Of a DNA stretch of 64,000 bases, positions 32,806 to 43,742 are shown in pieces. Position 1 is the first letter of the stretch. Every line of letters begins with the position of its first letter. A model generated the notes under the pieces. That model did no database searches. It was not told the origin of the DNA and was given only the letters and a program-made list of their open reading frames with translations. The stretch covers positions 44,207 to 108,206 of the forward strand of contig NZ_JAJOIL010000013.1 of the NCBI RefSeq assembly GCF_021209385.1, in the 5' to 3' direction. The stretch comes from Seleniivibrio sp. Its GTDB lineage: Bacteria; Chrysiogenota; Deferribacteres; Deferribacterales; Geovibrionaceae. Made by a program: the position numbers and the translations under genes.

Positions 32806-33753
32806 TTAAGATAATATTACATCCAGCATAGCCTCAGCGAAATCATCGCTGTCGTTAAGGCTTTCAGTGCGAACTATGTTCAGTCCGCTCTTTTTATATT
32901 CGGGGATATATTGTTCGTCAAGTTCAATGAGCGTTTCGATGTGGTCGGAAACGAAAGATACCGGCACGACTATGACGTTGTCAACGCCTTCGTCGGCAAG
33001 CCTTTTAAGTTCCTTATCGGTGTAAGGTGAAACCCACTTAACAGGTCCCGTGCGGCTCTGGAAAGCAAGCCCGTGTGATTTCGGGTTGGTTTTTGATATC
33101 AGGTACGCCGCCTGTTCGTTAATATGGTGAGTGTATTCGTCGCCTTTTTTCACAGTGTATTCAGGCAGTGAGTGTGCAGAGAAAAGGATGTGACATTCAG
33201 ACAGGGGTCTATCCAGCTTTTCGGCGGCTTTGAAAATCCTGTCGATTATGCACTTGTTATACTTTTCGTTCATGTGCCAGTATTTTTTGACGATCATGTT
33301 TCCGCGCGGTTTGGGGAGCGGATTAAATCTGTCGAAACAGGCTCCCGTGGTGGTGTATGAATACTGGGGATACATGGTCGTTACATAGATATTTTCAAAT
33401 TCCTGCCCTTCAAGTTCTTTGAGGGAGTCCTTGATATAAGGGTGGTAGTAGCACATACCGATGGAGCTTTCAAGCTCTCTGCCTGTGATACGCTGATATT
33501 CAGGTTTTATCTTTTCGAGAAGTTTCTTTAAATGAGGAAGCTGGGGGGATTGCCCGCCCAGCTTCATATATTCGGGAGTTACCTTTACGGAGCGTTTTTT
33601 CGCTATCTTTCCGGCTATGAAATTCTGTAAAAGCCCGCCCACATGGAAATCTATTATGGTGCGGTCGGAGAATAGGTTGAAGAGGAATTCCTCTATCCCC
33701 TCGATGCTGTCCGGTCCGCCCATATACATTATGTAGAGCAGGTCTTTTTTCAT
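32806..33753 (-). CDS. hemH: ferrochelatase
   Basis: 315 residues. Family marks: Y-M-G-G-P-D at the N-terminus (L-N-x-G-x-P type), Y-P-Q-Y-S-Y-T-T-T-G, S-A-H-S-L-P (metal-binding His), and F-Q-S-R-T-G-P-V-K-W. It inserts iron into the porphyrin ring in the last step of protoporphyrin- or coproporphyrin-dependent haem synthesis. Overlaps hemE by 4 bases. No hemG/hemY/hemN is in the window. Confidence 0.93.
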   Translation of the reverse strand: MKKDLLYIMYMGGPDSIEGIEEFLFNLFSDRTIIDFHVGGLLQNFIAGKIAKKRSVKVTPEYMKLGGQSPQLPHLKKLLEKIKPEYQRITGRELESSIGMCYYHPYIKDSLKELEGQEFENIYVTTMYPQYSYTTTGACFDRFNPLPKPRGNMIVKKYWHMNEKYNKCIIDRIFKAAEKLDRPLSECHILFSAHSLPEYTVKKGDEYTHHINEQAAYLISKTNPKSHGLAFQSRTGPVKWVSPYTDKELKRLADEGVDNVIVVPVSFVSDHIETLIELDEQYIPEYKKSGLNIVRTESLNDSDDFAEAMLDVILS

Positions 33754-34763
33754 GCCAGTCCTTTAACTATTTTGACGAGGTAGTCAACGTTTTCAACGGG
33801 AGTGGGCGGCAGTATGCCGTGTCCGAGGTTGAATATGTGACCTTTAAGGGTTCTGCCTTCCTCAAGTATCTTTTCTGCCTGTTCTTTGATAGCCTCTTTT
33901 GAGCCGAACAGAAGAACCGGATCAAAGTTACCCTGAAGAACGTATCTGCCGTTGCCGAGTTTCGCATCGGCATCAACAAGTCTGGTTTTCCAGTCAACGC
34001 CCATCCCTGCGCAGTTGAGCTTGCCGATGGTGTCGTAGAAGCTGTAAGCATCTTTGGCAAAGTAGATCATGGGAGCGCCTTTGATGTTGTCGACAATATA
34101 TTTAACGTAAGGATATACGAATTTTTCATAGTCATAGGGAGAAAGAACACCTGCCCATGTGTCGAACATCTGAACGACGTGAGCGCCTGCGTCAACCTGT
34201 GCCTGAAGGTATTTCAGGGTTGAAGATGCCAGTTTTTCCATCAGCACGGCATAAGCCTTAGGCTCTGTGTGCATCATTATTTTAATGTGTTCAAAGTTTT
34301 TAGAACCTTTGCCTTCGACCATGTAGCATGCGAGGGTGAAGGGTGCGCCGGAGAAACCGATAAGAGGTACGTCGAGCGCTTTAACGAGTTTTTTAACCGT
34401 TTCAAGAACGAAAGGAACGTCCTTAGCTGGGTCTATCTCGCGAAGTTTATCAGCATCCGCCAGAGTGCGGACGGGGTTTGCAATTACCGGTGCGGGGTCA
34501 AAATCCAGTTTGATACCCATGGGTTCAACCGGAATAAGAATGTCTGAAAAAAGGATCGCGTTGTCAAACCCGAAAGCGCGGATGGGCTGCAATGTAACTT
34601 CCGTGCAAAGCTCAGGAGATTTGCAGAGTTCAAGGAAGGAAACTTTGCTGCGCACTTCCCTGTATTCCTTCATGTATCGTCCTGCCTGGCGCATGAACCA
34701 TACTGGGGGTCTGTCTGTTTTTTCGCCGTTGAGGGTTCTCATTAATAAATCGTTGAAAGCCAT
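33750..34763 (-). CDS. hemE: uroporphyrinogen decarboxylase
   Basis: 337 residues. The N-terminal signature P-V-W-F-M-R-Q-A-G-R-Y (21-31), G-F-S-G-A-P-F-T-L-A-C-Y-M-V-E-G, F-D-T-W-A-G and the C-terminal F-N-L-G-H-G-I are all present. Converts uroporphyrinogen III to coproporphyrinogen III. First gene of the hemE-hemH pair. Confidence 0.97.
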   Translation of the reverse strand: MAFNDLLMRTLNGEKTDRPPVWFMRQAGRYMKEYREVRSKVSFLELCKSPELCTEVTLQPIRAFGFDNAILFSDILIPVEPMGIKLDFDPAPVIANPVRTLADADKLREIDPAKDVPFVLETVKKLVKALDVPLIGFSGAPFTLACYMVEGKGSKNFEHIKIMMHTEPKAYAVLMEKLASSTLKYLQAQVDAGAHVVQMFDTWAGVLSPYDYEKFVYPYVKYIVDNIKGAPMIYFAKDAYSFYDTIGKLNCAGMGVDWKTRLVDADAKLGNGRYVLQGNFDPVLLFGSKEAIKEQAEKILEEGRTLKGHIFNLGHGILPPTPVENVDYLVKIVKGLA

Positions 34764-34880
34764 GTTTTGCTCCGAATTTAAGATTATATATTGATTCCTT
34801 AATTCCCGTTCACTGTCAAGTTCTTTTACATATTTAACCTGTAAAATACAAAAGATTCCTATAAATTTAGTATGTTATTC

Positions 34881-34909
34881 TTGCGTAATCTTACTTGCTT
34901 TGGTATTAT
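34881..34909 (+). promoter_or_regulatory. promoter for serA
   Basis: TTGCGT at 34881-34886, a 17-bp spacer and TATTAT at 34904-34909, 32 bases before the start codon. Confidence 0.55.
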
Positions 34910-34941
34910 CATTTTCCTAAATCTTCATATAGAGGGATATG

Positions 34942-36564
34942 ATGGCTAAATTCAAAGTTCTTGTCACCGACCACATTTCACCGGACGGTATAGACATTTT
35001 GAGAGCGGAAGGCGACATACAGGTTGACATCATGGCGGGCATCAAGAATGCCGAGCTTAAAAAGATAATCGGCGAGTATGACGCGATAATCACAAGAAGC
35101 GGTACTACAGTTGACGCCGACCTTATTGAAAATCCGGGGAAACTGAAGATTATCGGACGCGCTGGCGTCGGACTTGACAACGTCGATATTGAAGCGGCAA
35201 GCATGAAAGGCATTATCGTTATGAACGCCCCAACAGGCAACACACTGGCTGCCTGCGAACTTACCATGGGGATGATGCTTTCTGTGGTTCGTAAGATACC
35301 CACTGCAAACCAGATCACAAAATCCGGCGAGTGGGACAGAAAAAGATTCATGGGTATGCAGCTTTATAAAAAGACCCTTGCCATTATCGGTCTTGGACGT
35401 ATCGGCGGAAACGTTGCGAAAAGATGCAAGGCTTTCGAGATGAAAGTTATTGCTTTTGACCCTTATATCAAACAGACAAAAGCTGACGCACTCGGCGTTG
35501 AGCTTTGCGAAACACTTGAGCAGGCAATTTCTCAGGCGGACGTTATCACATTCCACACTCCTCTGACAGAAGAGACAAGAAACCTTATCACTTCCAAAGA
35601 GATAGCCAAGATGAAAGACGGCGTTGTCATCATCAACTGCGCGCGCGGCGGAATCGTGAACGAGCTTGACCTTGTTGAAGCCTGTAAATCAGGAAAGGTA
35701 CTTGCGGCAGGACTTGACGTATTCGTTACAGAACCCCCCGTTAACCATCCCTTCTTTGAAGTGGACAATATATATGTCACTCCCCACATCGGAGCCAACA
35801 CTCATGAAGGTCAGTACGGCGTTGCCGTAATCATTGCCGAGCAGGTTAAAAACGCTCTCCACGGACGTTCATACCGCAACGCGGTAAACATCCCCTTCAT
35901 GAAGTCACAGCTTCCCGAAGAGATGCAGAAATATTTCGAGCTTATGGAGAGCATGGGACACCTTGCGGCGCAGGTTGTTAAGGGCAGACCTGAATCCATC
36001 GAGTTCACAATGGTCGGTCCCAAATTTGAAGAGGATTTCGGCGAAAGAACATTCGATACACCTTTCAACTTTCAGCCTTTCACCATCGCCGGTCTGAAAG
36101 GATTTATGGAAGTGGCTGTTAAAGAGAACGTTTCTTTCATCAACGCTCCTTATGTTGCCAAAGAACGCAGCATTGATATACTTGAGACCAAGACTCATTC
36201 ATATGGTAAATTCAACGACCTCGTCGTTATCAAAGTTAAGACCGACAAAGAGGAAAAGACTCTCGGCGGTACGGTATTCAACGACGGCGTGGGAAGAATC
36301 CTCACATACGACAACTACTATCTCGACCTCATCGGCGAGGGAACTTACCTGTATTTCAAAAACATGGACAGACCCGGCATGATAGGCAAATTGGGAACCA
36401 TACTCGGCAACAACAACATCAACATTGCAGATTTTGAACTCTCCAGAGAAGCCGAAGGAACCGCAGTCGGTTTTGTGCGCGTGGATAACAAGATTTCCGC
36501 AGACGTTGTTAAAGAGATACTTGCCCTTGACGGCATGATGGAAGTTAAAGCCGTTACACTTTAA
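34942..36564 (+). CDS. serA: D-3-phosphoglycerate dehydrogenase
   Basis: 540 residues, the long SerA form. Start at the second of two tandem ATGs (34939, 34942) for better spacing from agaggga. Substrate and NAD domains have G-R-A-G-V-G-L-D-N-V-D, the Rossmann loop G-L-G-R-I-G-G-N, catalytic N-C-A-R-G-G-I and P-H-I-G-A-N-T-H-E. An intermediate ASB domain and a C-terminal ACT domain (about 467-540: M-D-R-P-G-M-I-G-K-L-G) allow serine feedback. It makes 3-phosphohydroxypyruvate for serine. Stop and yjbQ start overlap as TAATG. Confidence 0.96.
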   Translation: MAKFKVLVTDHISPDGIDILRAEGDIQVDIMAGIKNAELKKIIGEYDAIITRSGTTVDADLIENPGKLKIIGRAGVGLDNVDIEAASMKGIIVMNAPTGNTLAACELTMGMMLSVVRKIPTANQITKSGEWDRKRFMGMQLYKKTLAIIGLGRIGGNVAKRCKAFEMKVIAFDPYIKQTKADALGVELCETLEQAISQADVITFHTPLTEETRNLITSKEIAKMKDGVVIINCARGGIVNELDLVEACKSGKVLAAGLDVFVTEPPVNHPFFEVDNIYVTPHIGANTHEGQYGVAVIIAEQVKNALHGRSYRNAVNIPFMKSQLPEEMQKYFELMESMGHLAAQVVKGRPESIEFTMVGPKFEEDFGERTFDTPFNFQPFTIAGLKGFMEVAVKENVSFINAPYVAKERSIDILETKTHSYGKFNDLVVIKVKTDKEEKTLGGTVFNDGVGRILTYDNYYLDLIGEGTYLYFKNMDRPGMIGKLGTILGNNNINIADFELSREAEGTAVGFVRVDNKISADVVKEILALDGMMEVKAVTL

Positions 36565-36959
36565 TGATAACACTGAATATCAATACATCGGCCCGCTGTC
36601 AGCTTGCGGACATCACCCGTGATGTGGAAAACAGGCTGGCAGCCCACGGGCTGTCTGATGGCATAGTCGTCGTCTATACTCCGCATACCACATCCGCTAT
36701 CACGATAAACGAGAACGCAGACCCCGACGTTCAGACTGATATGAACGCATTTCTTTCAAAGCTTATTCCGGTTTCAAGAGATTTCAGGCACAGTGAAGGT
36801 AATTCCGACAGCCATATCAAGGCTTCCCTTGTGGGTGCATCGGAAACAGTGATAGTTGAGAAAGGCAGACTCATCCTCGGAACATGGCAGGGTATTTATT
36901 TCTGCGAGTTCGACGGACCGAGAAACCGCAAGGTTTATCTGAAGTTTATCGGTTCCTAA
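36564..36959 (+). CDS. yjbQ: YjbQ/UPF0047 family protein
   Basis: 131 residues. Family motifs T-P-H-T-T-S-A-I-T-I-N-E-N-A-D-P-D-V, R-H-x-E-G-N-S-D-S-H-I-K-A-S and G-T-W-Q-G-I-Y-F-C-E-F-D-G-P-R are complete. The E. coli protein shows weak thiamine-phosphate synthase activity; the physiological role is unknown. Coupled to serA by a one-base overlap. Its last 4 bases overlap the convergent GGDEF gene. Confidence 0.92.
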   Translation: MITLNINTSARCQLADITRDVENRLAAHGLSDGIVVVYTPHTTSAITINENADPDVQTDMNAFLSKLIPVSRDFRHSEGNSDSHIKASLVGASETVIVEKGRLILGTWQGIYFCEFDGPRNRKVYLKFIGS

Positions 36960-37906
36960 CCGCAGACATCCTCACCTGTAAGCACCGTAAACTTATTACG
37001 TCCGGTAGACTTGCTCAGATAAAGAGCCTTGTCGGCGACACCAACCATATATTCAACGTCGGTATAACATTTGTGATAAGGAGTTATGCCTGCGCTGAAC
37101 GTTATCTGAAACTGTTCGTCATTGCTTTCAAATATTGTAGCCGCAAGTTTTGTGCGTATCCTTTCCACAGCCATAATGGAGTGTTCGAGGTCTGTTTCTG
37201 TGAAGATTATTGCAAATTCTTCGCCGCCGTAGCGGGATGCGAGATCAGTTGAACGGATACATTCTTTTATGGTGCCGGCAAAGACTTTTAGCACTTCGTC
37301 TCCTTTAAGGTGACCGAAGTTGTCGTTGACCTTTTTAAAGAAGTCGATGTCCAGAAGCGCAAGACAGAAACTGTTGTTATACCTTCCTGAACGCTGCATC
37401 TCATCTTTCAGTTTATCTTTGAAATATGAGTGGTTATAGAGGAGGGTGAGACCGTCCTTTTTAGCCATCTGCTCAAGGAATTCGTTCTGTTCCAGAACGT
37501 TAGTTGATGCAAACGCAAGTTCAAAGATGGTTGATTCGAGTTCTTCCGTTTTTTCTTCCAGTTCCAGGGTAATGCTTCTGTGTTTTTTCAGAATATTGAA
37601 ACGGGTTTCAATTTCTTTCGCCGGGTCTTCTTTCAGACAGAACACAAAGTGGTAATCCTGCGAAAGTTCGAGAAGCAGTGTGTCGTGTTGTTTTTCAGAG
37701 ATGAAAAGGAAGAAGTTGTTGGTTTTCAGCAGCTCTCTTAAAGACGCGATATTGTCGTCTTCGTATATTTCAAAGACGACAATTTCGCGGTTGATATTCT
37801 CAATATCCTCGGCAGACATGAACTGGGCGAGGGGAAACCTCTGCTCTATCTGCTGTCTGGTGTGTTCGGTTTTAGCTCTTGCTGCAACTTTAGTGTTATT
37901 CGGCAT
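36956..37906 (-). CDS. diguanylate cyclase (GGDEF domain)
   Basis: 316 residues. An N-terminal receiver-like or unrecognised regulatory region (1-105) is followed by a coiled coil (about 110-150) and a GGDEF domain (about 152-312). The active site is R-Y-G-G-E-E-F; an RxxD inhibitory site (R-S-T-D) lies five residues before it. Also A-L-L-D-I-D-F-F-K-K-V-N-D. Cytoplasmic, without membrane helices. It overlaps the end of lysS by 11 bases and follows it in the same direction. Confidence 0.88.
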   Translation of the reverse strand: MPNNTKVAARAKTEHTRQQIEQRFPLAQFMSAEDIENINREIVVFEIYEDDNIASLRELLKTNNFFLFISEKQHDTLLLELSQDYHFVFCLKEDPAKEIETRFNILKKHRSITLELEEKTEELESTIFELAFASTNVLEQNEFLEQMAKKDGLTLLYNHSYFKDKLKDEMQRSGRYNNSFCLALLDIDFFKKVNDNFGHLKGDEVLKVFAGTIKECIRSTDLASRYGGEEFAIIFTETDLEHSIMAVERIRTKLAATIFESNDEQFQITFSAGITPYHKCYTDVEYMVGVADKALYLSKSTGRNKFTVLTGEDVCG

Positions 37907-39365
37907 CCTCGGGCCTCATGTGGGGAAATAGTATTACGTCGCGTATAGACTGGCTGTCTGTGAAAAGCATCGCAAGCCTGTCTATGCCGAGACCGGCACC
38001 TGCGGTGGGGGGGAGACCGTATTCCAGAGCGCGGATATAGTCTGTGTCCATCATGCAGGCTTCTTCGTCGCCGGCTTCTTTTGCGGCAACCTGTTTGGCA
38101 AACCTTTCATATTGGTCAATGGGATCGTTAAGCTCGTTAAATCCGTTGGCAAGCTCAAATCCGCCCATAAAAAGTTCAAATCTTTCAGTAGTTTCAGGGT
38201 CATCTTTTTTGGACTTCGCCAGAGGGGAAACCTCTTTCGGGTAGTCGATTATGAATGTGGGATTGATAAGGGTATGTTCAATCAATTCTTCAAATATTTC
38301 CATAATGATTTTGCCCTTGCCCCATTCCTTCTGCACTTTGATACCAATTTTGATAGCTGCGTTTTCTGCCGATTCTCTGTCTTGAAGCATCTCTTCGGTA
38401 ATGCTGCTGCCTTTTATTATAGCTTCCTGCATTGTCAGTCTGGGCCACGGGCCGCTAAGGTCTATAACGTTTCCGTTAAAAGTTATCTCTTTCTTATTGT
38501 AGAGTTTTTCGGCTATTTTCTGGCACATTTCCTCAATCATGTCCATAAGACCGTGATAGTCGTTATATGCATTATACCATTCTATCATAGTAAATTCAGG
38601 ATTATGTCTGGTTGACAGTCCTTCATTCCTAAAATTTCTGTTAATTTCAAATATTCTTTCAAACCCGCCTACCACGAGACGTTTAAGGTAAAGCTCTGGG
38701 GCTATGCGCAGATAAAGCGGCATATCCAATGCGTTGTGGTGTGTTATGAAGGGTTTTGCTGTGGCGCCGCCAACGATGGGGTGCATCATTGGGGTTTCAA
38801 CTTCAAAGAAGTCTTTTTCAATAAAGAACTTTCTGACTTCCTGAATTATCTGGCTGCGTTTTCTGAATTTGTCTTTAACATCTTCATTAACTATAAGGTC
38901 AACGTATCTCTGGCGGTAGCGTGTTTCCACGTCTTTCAATCCGTGCCATTTTTCGGGCAGGTCGCGCAGAGCTTTTGTGAGCAGACGGAATTCTTTTGCG
39001 CAGATGGTCAGTTCTCCTGTTTTGGTTTTAAACAGGAAGCCTTTAATACCGACGATATCGCCCACGTCAGTAAGGTCGAATACGGCGTATTGCTCTTCTG
39101 TTATTTCGCTCTTTTTAACATAGACCTGAATGATACCTGTGCGGTCTTTGATGGTTACAAAGGCTGCTTTTCCGAATTGGCGAAGCGCCATGATTCTTCC
39201 TGCAACGTCGAACCATACGTCTTGTGCGGGCAGGTCTTTTTCCTCTGCTTCCACATATTTTGCTGTTATTTCTGCAATGTCGTTCGCTACTTTATGGTAA
39301 TTGACAAACGGCTGTTCTGAAAGCTCTTTCAGCTTCTGCATTTTATCAAAGCGATGCTGTTCCAT
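37896..39365 (-). CDS. lysS: lysyl-tRNA synthetase, class II
   Basis: 489 residues from ATG 39365, which matches the usual LysS N-terminus and has aggag about 12 bases upstream; an ATG at 39440 adds atypical residues. It has an OB-fold anticodon domain and class II motifs: motif 1 region V-E-T-P-M-M-H-P, motif 2 F-R-N-E-G-L-S-T-R-H-N-P-E-F-T-M, motif 3 G-L-G-I-D-R-L-A-M-L. Charges tRNA-Lys in the cytosol. Confidence 0.96.
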   Translation of the reverse strand: MEQHRFDKMQKLKELSEQPFVNYHKVANDIAEITAKYVEAEEKDLPAQDVWFDVAGRIMALRQFGKAAFVTIKDRTGIIQVYVKKSEITEEQYAVFDLTDVGDIVGIKGFLFKTKTGELTICAKEFRLLTKALRDLPEKWHGLKDVETRYRQRYVDLIVNEDVKDKFRKRSQIIQEVRKFFIEKDFFEVETPMMHPIVGGATAKPFITHHNALDMPLYLRIAPELYLKRLVVGGFERIFEINRNFRNEGLSTRHNPEFTMIEWYNAYNDYHGLMDMIEEMCQKIAEKLYNKKEITFNGNVIDLSGPWPRLTMQEAIIKGSSITEEMLQDRESAENAAIKIGIKVQKEWGKGKIIMEIFEELIEHTLINPTFIIDYPKEVSPLAKSKKDDPETTERFELFMGGFELANGFNELNDPIDQYERFAKQVAAKEAGDEEACMMDTDYIRALEYGLPPTAGAGLGIDRLAMLFTDSQSIRDVILFPHMRPEDAE

Positions 39366-40639
<1,274 letters not shown>

Positions 40640-40658
40640 GGTGTCGGCAGCGGGGCAG

Positions 40659-41453
40659 ATGAAACTTTGGAAAAAAACACTTATCGCTTTTATCGCCCTG
40701 CTCATCCTTATTATCATACAGGCTCGAAATCCTGAGATAAAAGGACCGTTCAGGGGCGTTATCGGCAACTTCGTCAACCCCTTCGTATATTACACTGAAA
40801 AATCGTTCAGCTTTTTCAGTGACATATGGAGCGGGTACATCAATCTGGTGGACGTGCGCAGACAGAACGACAGGCTTAAGCAGGCAAACGGCGAGCTTAT
40901 GCTTGAGAACTCCCTTCTTAGGGAGCAGGTGAAGGAACACGGTCGCATCGCCAGACTTTTAAAGTTCAAGAACTATTCCGACCTTGACTTTGTGCCTACG
41001 TCAGTTATCGGGCGCAACGTTAAAGGTTATCTTAAATTTATTGTCATCGACAGAGGCAGCCGCGACGGCATCAAGCGTCAGGATCCTGTGATAAGCTTTA
41101 ACGGGCTTGTGGGTATGGTGCGTGAAGTTTATGCGGACAGTGCCGAGGTTGAGGTTATCCTCAGCCCTGCCAGCAACGTTTCTGTCATGAACAACAGAAC
41201 CCGCACAGTGGGTATCGTCCGCGGAAACGGACACGGCAGCATGGCTGTGGACTTTTACGACAGACTGGACGATGTTAAAGTGGGTGACACCATGGTCACA
41301 TCAGGTCTTGGCGGGGTTTACCCGAAAGGTCTTGTAGTCGGCTATGTAAGTGATGTTAAAACTGCGGAAACCGGACTTTTCAAGATTATGACCCTGAACT
41401 CAAAGGTCAGGTTTGAAAAACTTGAGAACGTACTGGTGATCAGACAGCGATGA
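40659..41453 (+). CDS. mreC: cell shape-determining protein MreC
   Basis: 264 residues from ATG 40659 (GTG at 40641 is a weaker option). One N-terminal membrane helix (about 5-24), a coiled coil (about 55-90), then the beta-barrel MreC domain with R-G-S-R-D-G-I, S-F-N-G-L-V-G-M-V and T-S-G-L-G-G-V-Y-P-K-G. Periplasmic scaffold of the elongasome. Overlaps mreD by 4 bases. Confidence 0.93.
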   Translation: MKLWKKTLIAFIALLILIIIQARNPEIKGPFRGVIGNFVNPFVYYTEKSFSFFSDIWSGYINLVDVRRQNDRLKQANGELMLENSLLREQVKEHGRIARLLKFKNYSDLDFVPTSVIGRNVKGYLKFIVIDRGSRDGIKRQDPVISFNGLVGMVREVYADSAEVEVILSPASNVSVMNNRTRTVGIVRGNGHGSMAVDFYDRLDDVKVGDTMVTSGLGGVYPKGLVVGYVSDVKTAETGLFKIMTLNSKVRFEKLENVLVIRQR

Positions 41454-41920
41454 AAGGTTTCAACTATCTCTATCCGGCGATACTTGCCGCGCTTGTGGCA
41501 GGTCATGTCATGACGCTGGTGGGGGCTTTTGTCTTTTCTCATTTTGATTTTTCTCTGGTCATATTCCTGCTTATCTACGAAATGATAGATGAAGATAACT
41601 ACATATGGCTTTCCGTGCTTTTCGGTGTATATACCGACTATGCGCGCAACGGGTTTTTCGGACCCGGGATCATGCTGTTTCTGCTTTTTTCCATCACAAG
41701 GTTCAAAGCGGATATTGTTATGGACATGACGAAATTCAACTCAAAGGTACTTCTTTTCACAGGCATATCTCTTATCTATTGTGTTTTTAACGCGGCTCTT
41801 TCCGGTTACGACACCGAGACGGTAGTGAGGATGTCTCTGATCAGAACCGTTATAAATGTTCTGTCTGCTATAGGTATCGCGAAATTCATGGAGTACAGAA
41901 GTGCTTTTAAGAACGCTTAA
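41450..41920 (+). CDS. mreD: rod shape-determining protein MreD
   Basis: 156 residues, mostly hydrophobic with about five membrane helices, matching the small MreD family in size and position. It contains L-L-I-Y-E-M-I-D and G-P-G-I-M-L-F-L-L-F. Overlaps mreC by 4 bases and mrdA by 20. Confidence 0.88.
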   Translation: MKGFNYLYPAILAALVAGHVMTLVGAFVFSHFDFSLVIFLLIYEMIDEDNYIWLSVLFGVYTDYARNGFFGPGIMLFLLFSITRFKADIVMDMTKFNSKVLLFTGISLIYCVFNAALSGYDTETVVRMSLIRTVINVLSAIGIAKFMEYRSAFKNA

Positions 41921-43742
41921 GGACGAGATACTCGAATATTTCAAGAAACGCGCCATGTTCGGTTATGTGGTGCTTGGACTTTTCTTTGCGTTCCTCGCAC
42001 TGCGCCTGTTTTATATGCAGGTGATAAGCTATGAAAAATTCAAACAGCTTTCCGAGAACAACCGTATCCGTATTGTCCGCATAAAGGCTGACAGGGGATT
42101 CATAAAGGATGTTAAAGGAAGGCTTCTGGTTAAAAACTCACCCAGCTACGAGCTGAAAATAGTTAAAGAGGACGTAAAAGACCTTAACGGAATTCTGGAC
42201 AAACTTTCAAAAGTCCTGCCTATCGACAAGAAATACGCAATGAAACAGGTTGAGAAATCATATCTCTATGAGCCTGCTGTAATTCTGCGCGGTCTGTCGT
42301 TCAATCAGGTTGCAGAGATAATGGAACATTCCGACGATTATGTCGGTGTGGAGATAGGTCTTGAGGCTGTCAGAAGCTACATGGAAAGCAAAGCTTTCAG
42401 CCACGTTCTGGGATATATGTCAGAAGTAAACGAACAGGAACTGCGCGACGGTGATTACTACCGTTCAGGCGACATGCTTGGCAAAACCGGAGTTGAAAAG
42501 GTTTATGAGAAACAGCTGAGAGGTTTTGACGGTGCAAGACAGGTCGAGGTGGATTCATACGGTCGTCCGGTTGAGATCCTCTCTGAAAAAGCCAGTGTTC
42601 CGGGTGAAAATATAACCCTGACCATCGACTATGATATCCAGACATTCCTGCACAGACTTATGGACGGCAAAAAAGGTGCTGTCGTCGTAATGGACGTGAA
42701 CAACTTTGATCTGCTGGCTCTTTATTCCGCTCCGGCATTTGATCTCATGTCATTCACGCCCTTTGCTACATCGCAGGAGAGACTTTCCATAATAAAGGAT
42801 CCCAGCAAGCCGCTGCTTAACAGAGCTATTGAAGGGCGTTACCCTCCAGGTTCAGTTTATAAGGTACTGATGGCGGTTATGGGACTTATGGAACACAAAA
42901 TAAACCCTGACAGCAGATTCACCTGTACAGGTGAGATGCAGTACGGAAACTTTAAATATAAGTGCTGGAAAAAAGACGGACACGGAACCATTAACCTTGT
43001 TCAGGCAATTGAGGAATCCTGTGACGTTTATTTTTATAACCTCGGTCTCATCCTTGGTATAGACACTATATATGATTATTCCAACAGGCTTTCACTCGGA
43101 GTTAAGACAGGAATAGCGCTTCCCAACGAAAAATCCGGTTTCTTCCCCAGCAGACAGTGGAAAAAGGATGTCAGACGCGAAGGCTGGTATCCGGGGGAAA
43201 CGATAATTACTTCAATCGGTCAGGGTTATATAGCTACCACGCCAATTCAGATAGCCGTCATGCTCGGCGGTATATTCAACGGCGGAAACATCTATACTCC
43301 CAACCTTGTAAGATATCTTGAAAACCCGTCCACAGGGCATGTGCGTGAACCTGTGCGCAATCTGAAGAACAAAGTTCATATTGATAAATGGGCGGCAAAT
43401 GTCGCTATGAAAGGTATGGTGAACGTTGTTGAGGGTACACACGCCACAGGTTACAGGGCAAATGTTCCAGGTGTGCATCTCGGCGGGAAAACCGGTACTG
43501 CACAGGTTGTCAGCCTTAAACGCACCGAGGATATGGACGAAGAGGACATTCCTGAACATTACAGAGACCACTCGTGGTTTGCCGCTGTTTTTCCTGCGGA
43601 AAACCCGAAATACGTTGCCGTTGCAATGATAGAACACGGAGGCTCCGGAAGTAAGGGCGCTGCGCCCATCGTCGGAGCACTAGTAAACAAAATGGCGGAT
43701 CTTGGCTATGTTAAGCGTGAAACTGGACAGGAAGCACATTGA
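41901..43742 (+). CDS. mrdA: penicillin-binding protein 2 (elongasome transpeptidase)
   Basis: 613 residues from GTG 41901. N-terminal membrane helix (about 20-40), a pedestal domain with R-I-R-I-V-R-I-K-A-D-R-G, then a transpeptidase domain: S-x-x-K in P-P-G-S-V-Y-K (catalytic Ser about 317), an SxN-type motif in the E-S-C-D-V-Y-F-Y-N-L region, and K-T-G in G-G-K-T-G-T-A-Q (about 529). Crosslinks lateral-wall peptidoglycan together with RodA. The GTG start overlaps mreD. Confidence 0.94.
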   Translation: MLLRTLKDEILEYFKKRAMFGYVVLGLFFAFLALRLFYMQVISYEKFKQLSENNRIRIVRIKADRGFIKDVKGRLLVKNSPSYELKIVKEDVKDLNGILDKLSKVLPIDKKYAMKQVEKSYLYEPAVILRGLSFNQVAEIMEHSDDYVGVEIGLEAVRSYMESKAFSHVLGYMSEVNEQELRDGDYYRSGDMLGKTGVEKVYEKQLRGFDGARQVEVDSYGRPVEILSEKASVPGENITLTIDYDIQTFLHRLMDGKKGAVVVMDVNNFDLLALYSAPAFDLMSFTPFATSQERLSIIKDPSKPLLNRAIEGRYPPGSVYKVLMAVMGLMEHKINPDSRFTCTGEMQYGNFKYKCWKKDGHGTINLVQAIEESCDVYFYNLGLILGIDTIYDYSNRLSLGVKTGIALPNEKSGFFPSRQWKKDVRREGWYPGETIITSIGQGYIATTPIQIAVMLGGIFNGGNIYTPNLVRYLENPSTGHVREPVRNLKNKVHIDKWAANVAMKGMVNVVEGTHATGYRANVPGVHLGGKTGTAQVVSLKRTEDMDEEDIPEHYRDHSWFAAVFPAENPKYVAVAMIEHGGSGSKGAAPIVGALVNKMADLGYVKRETGQEAH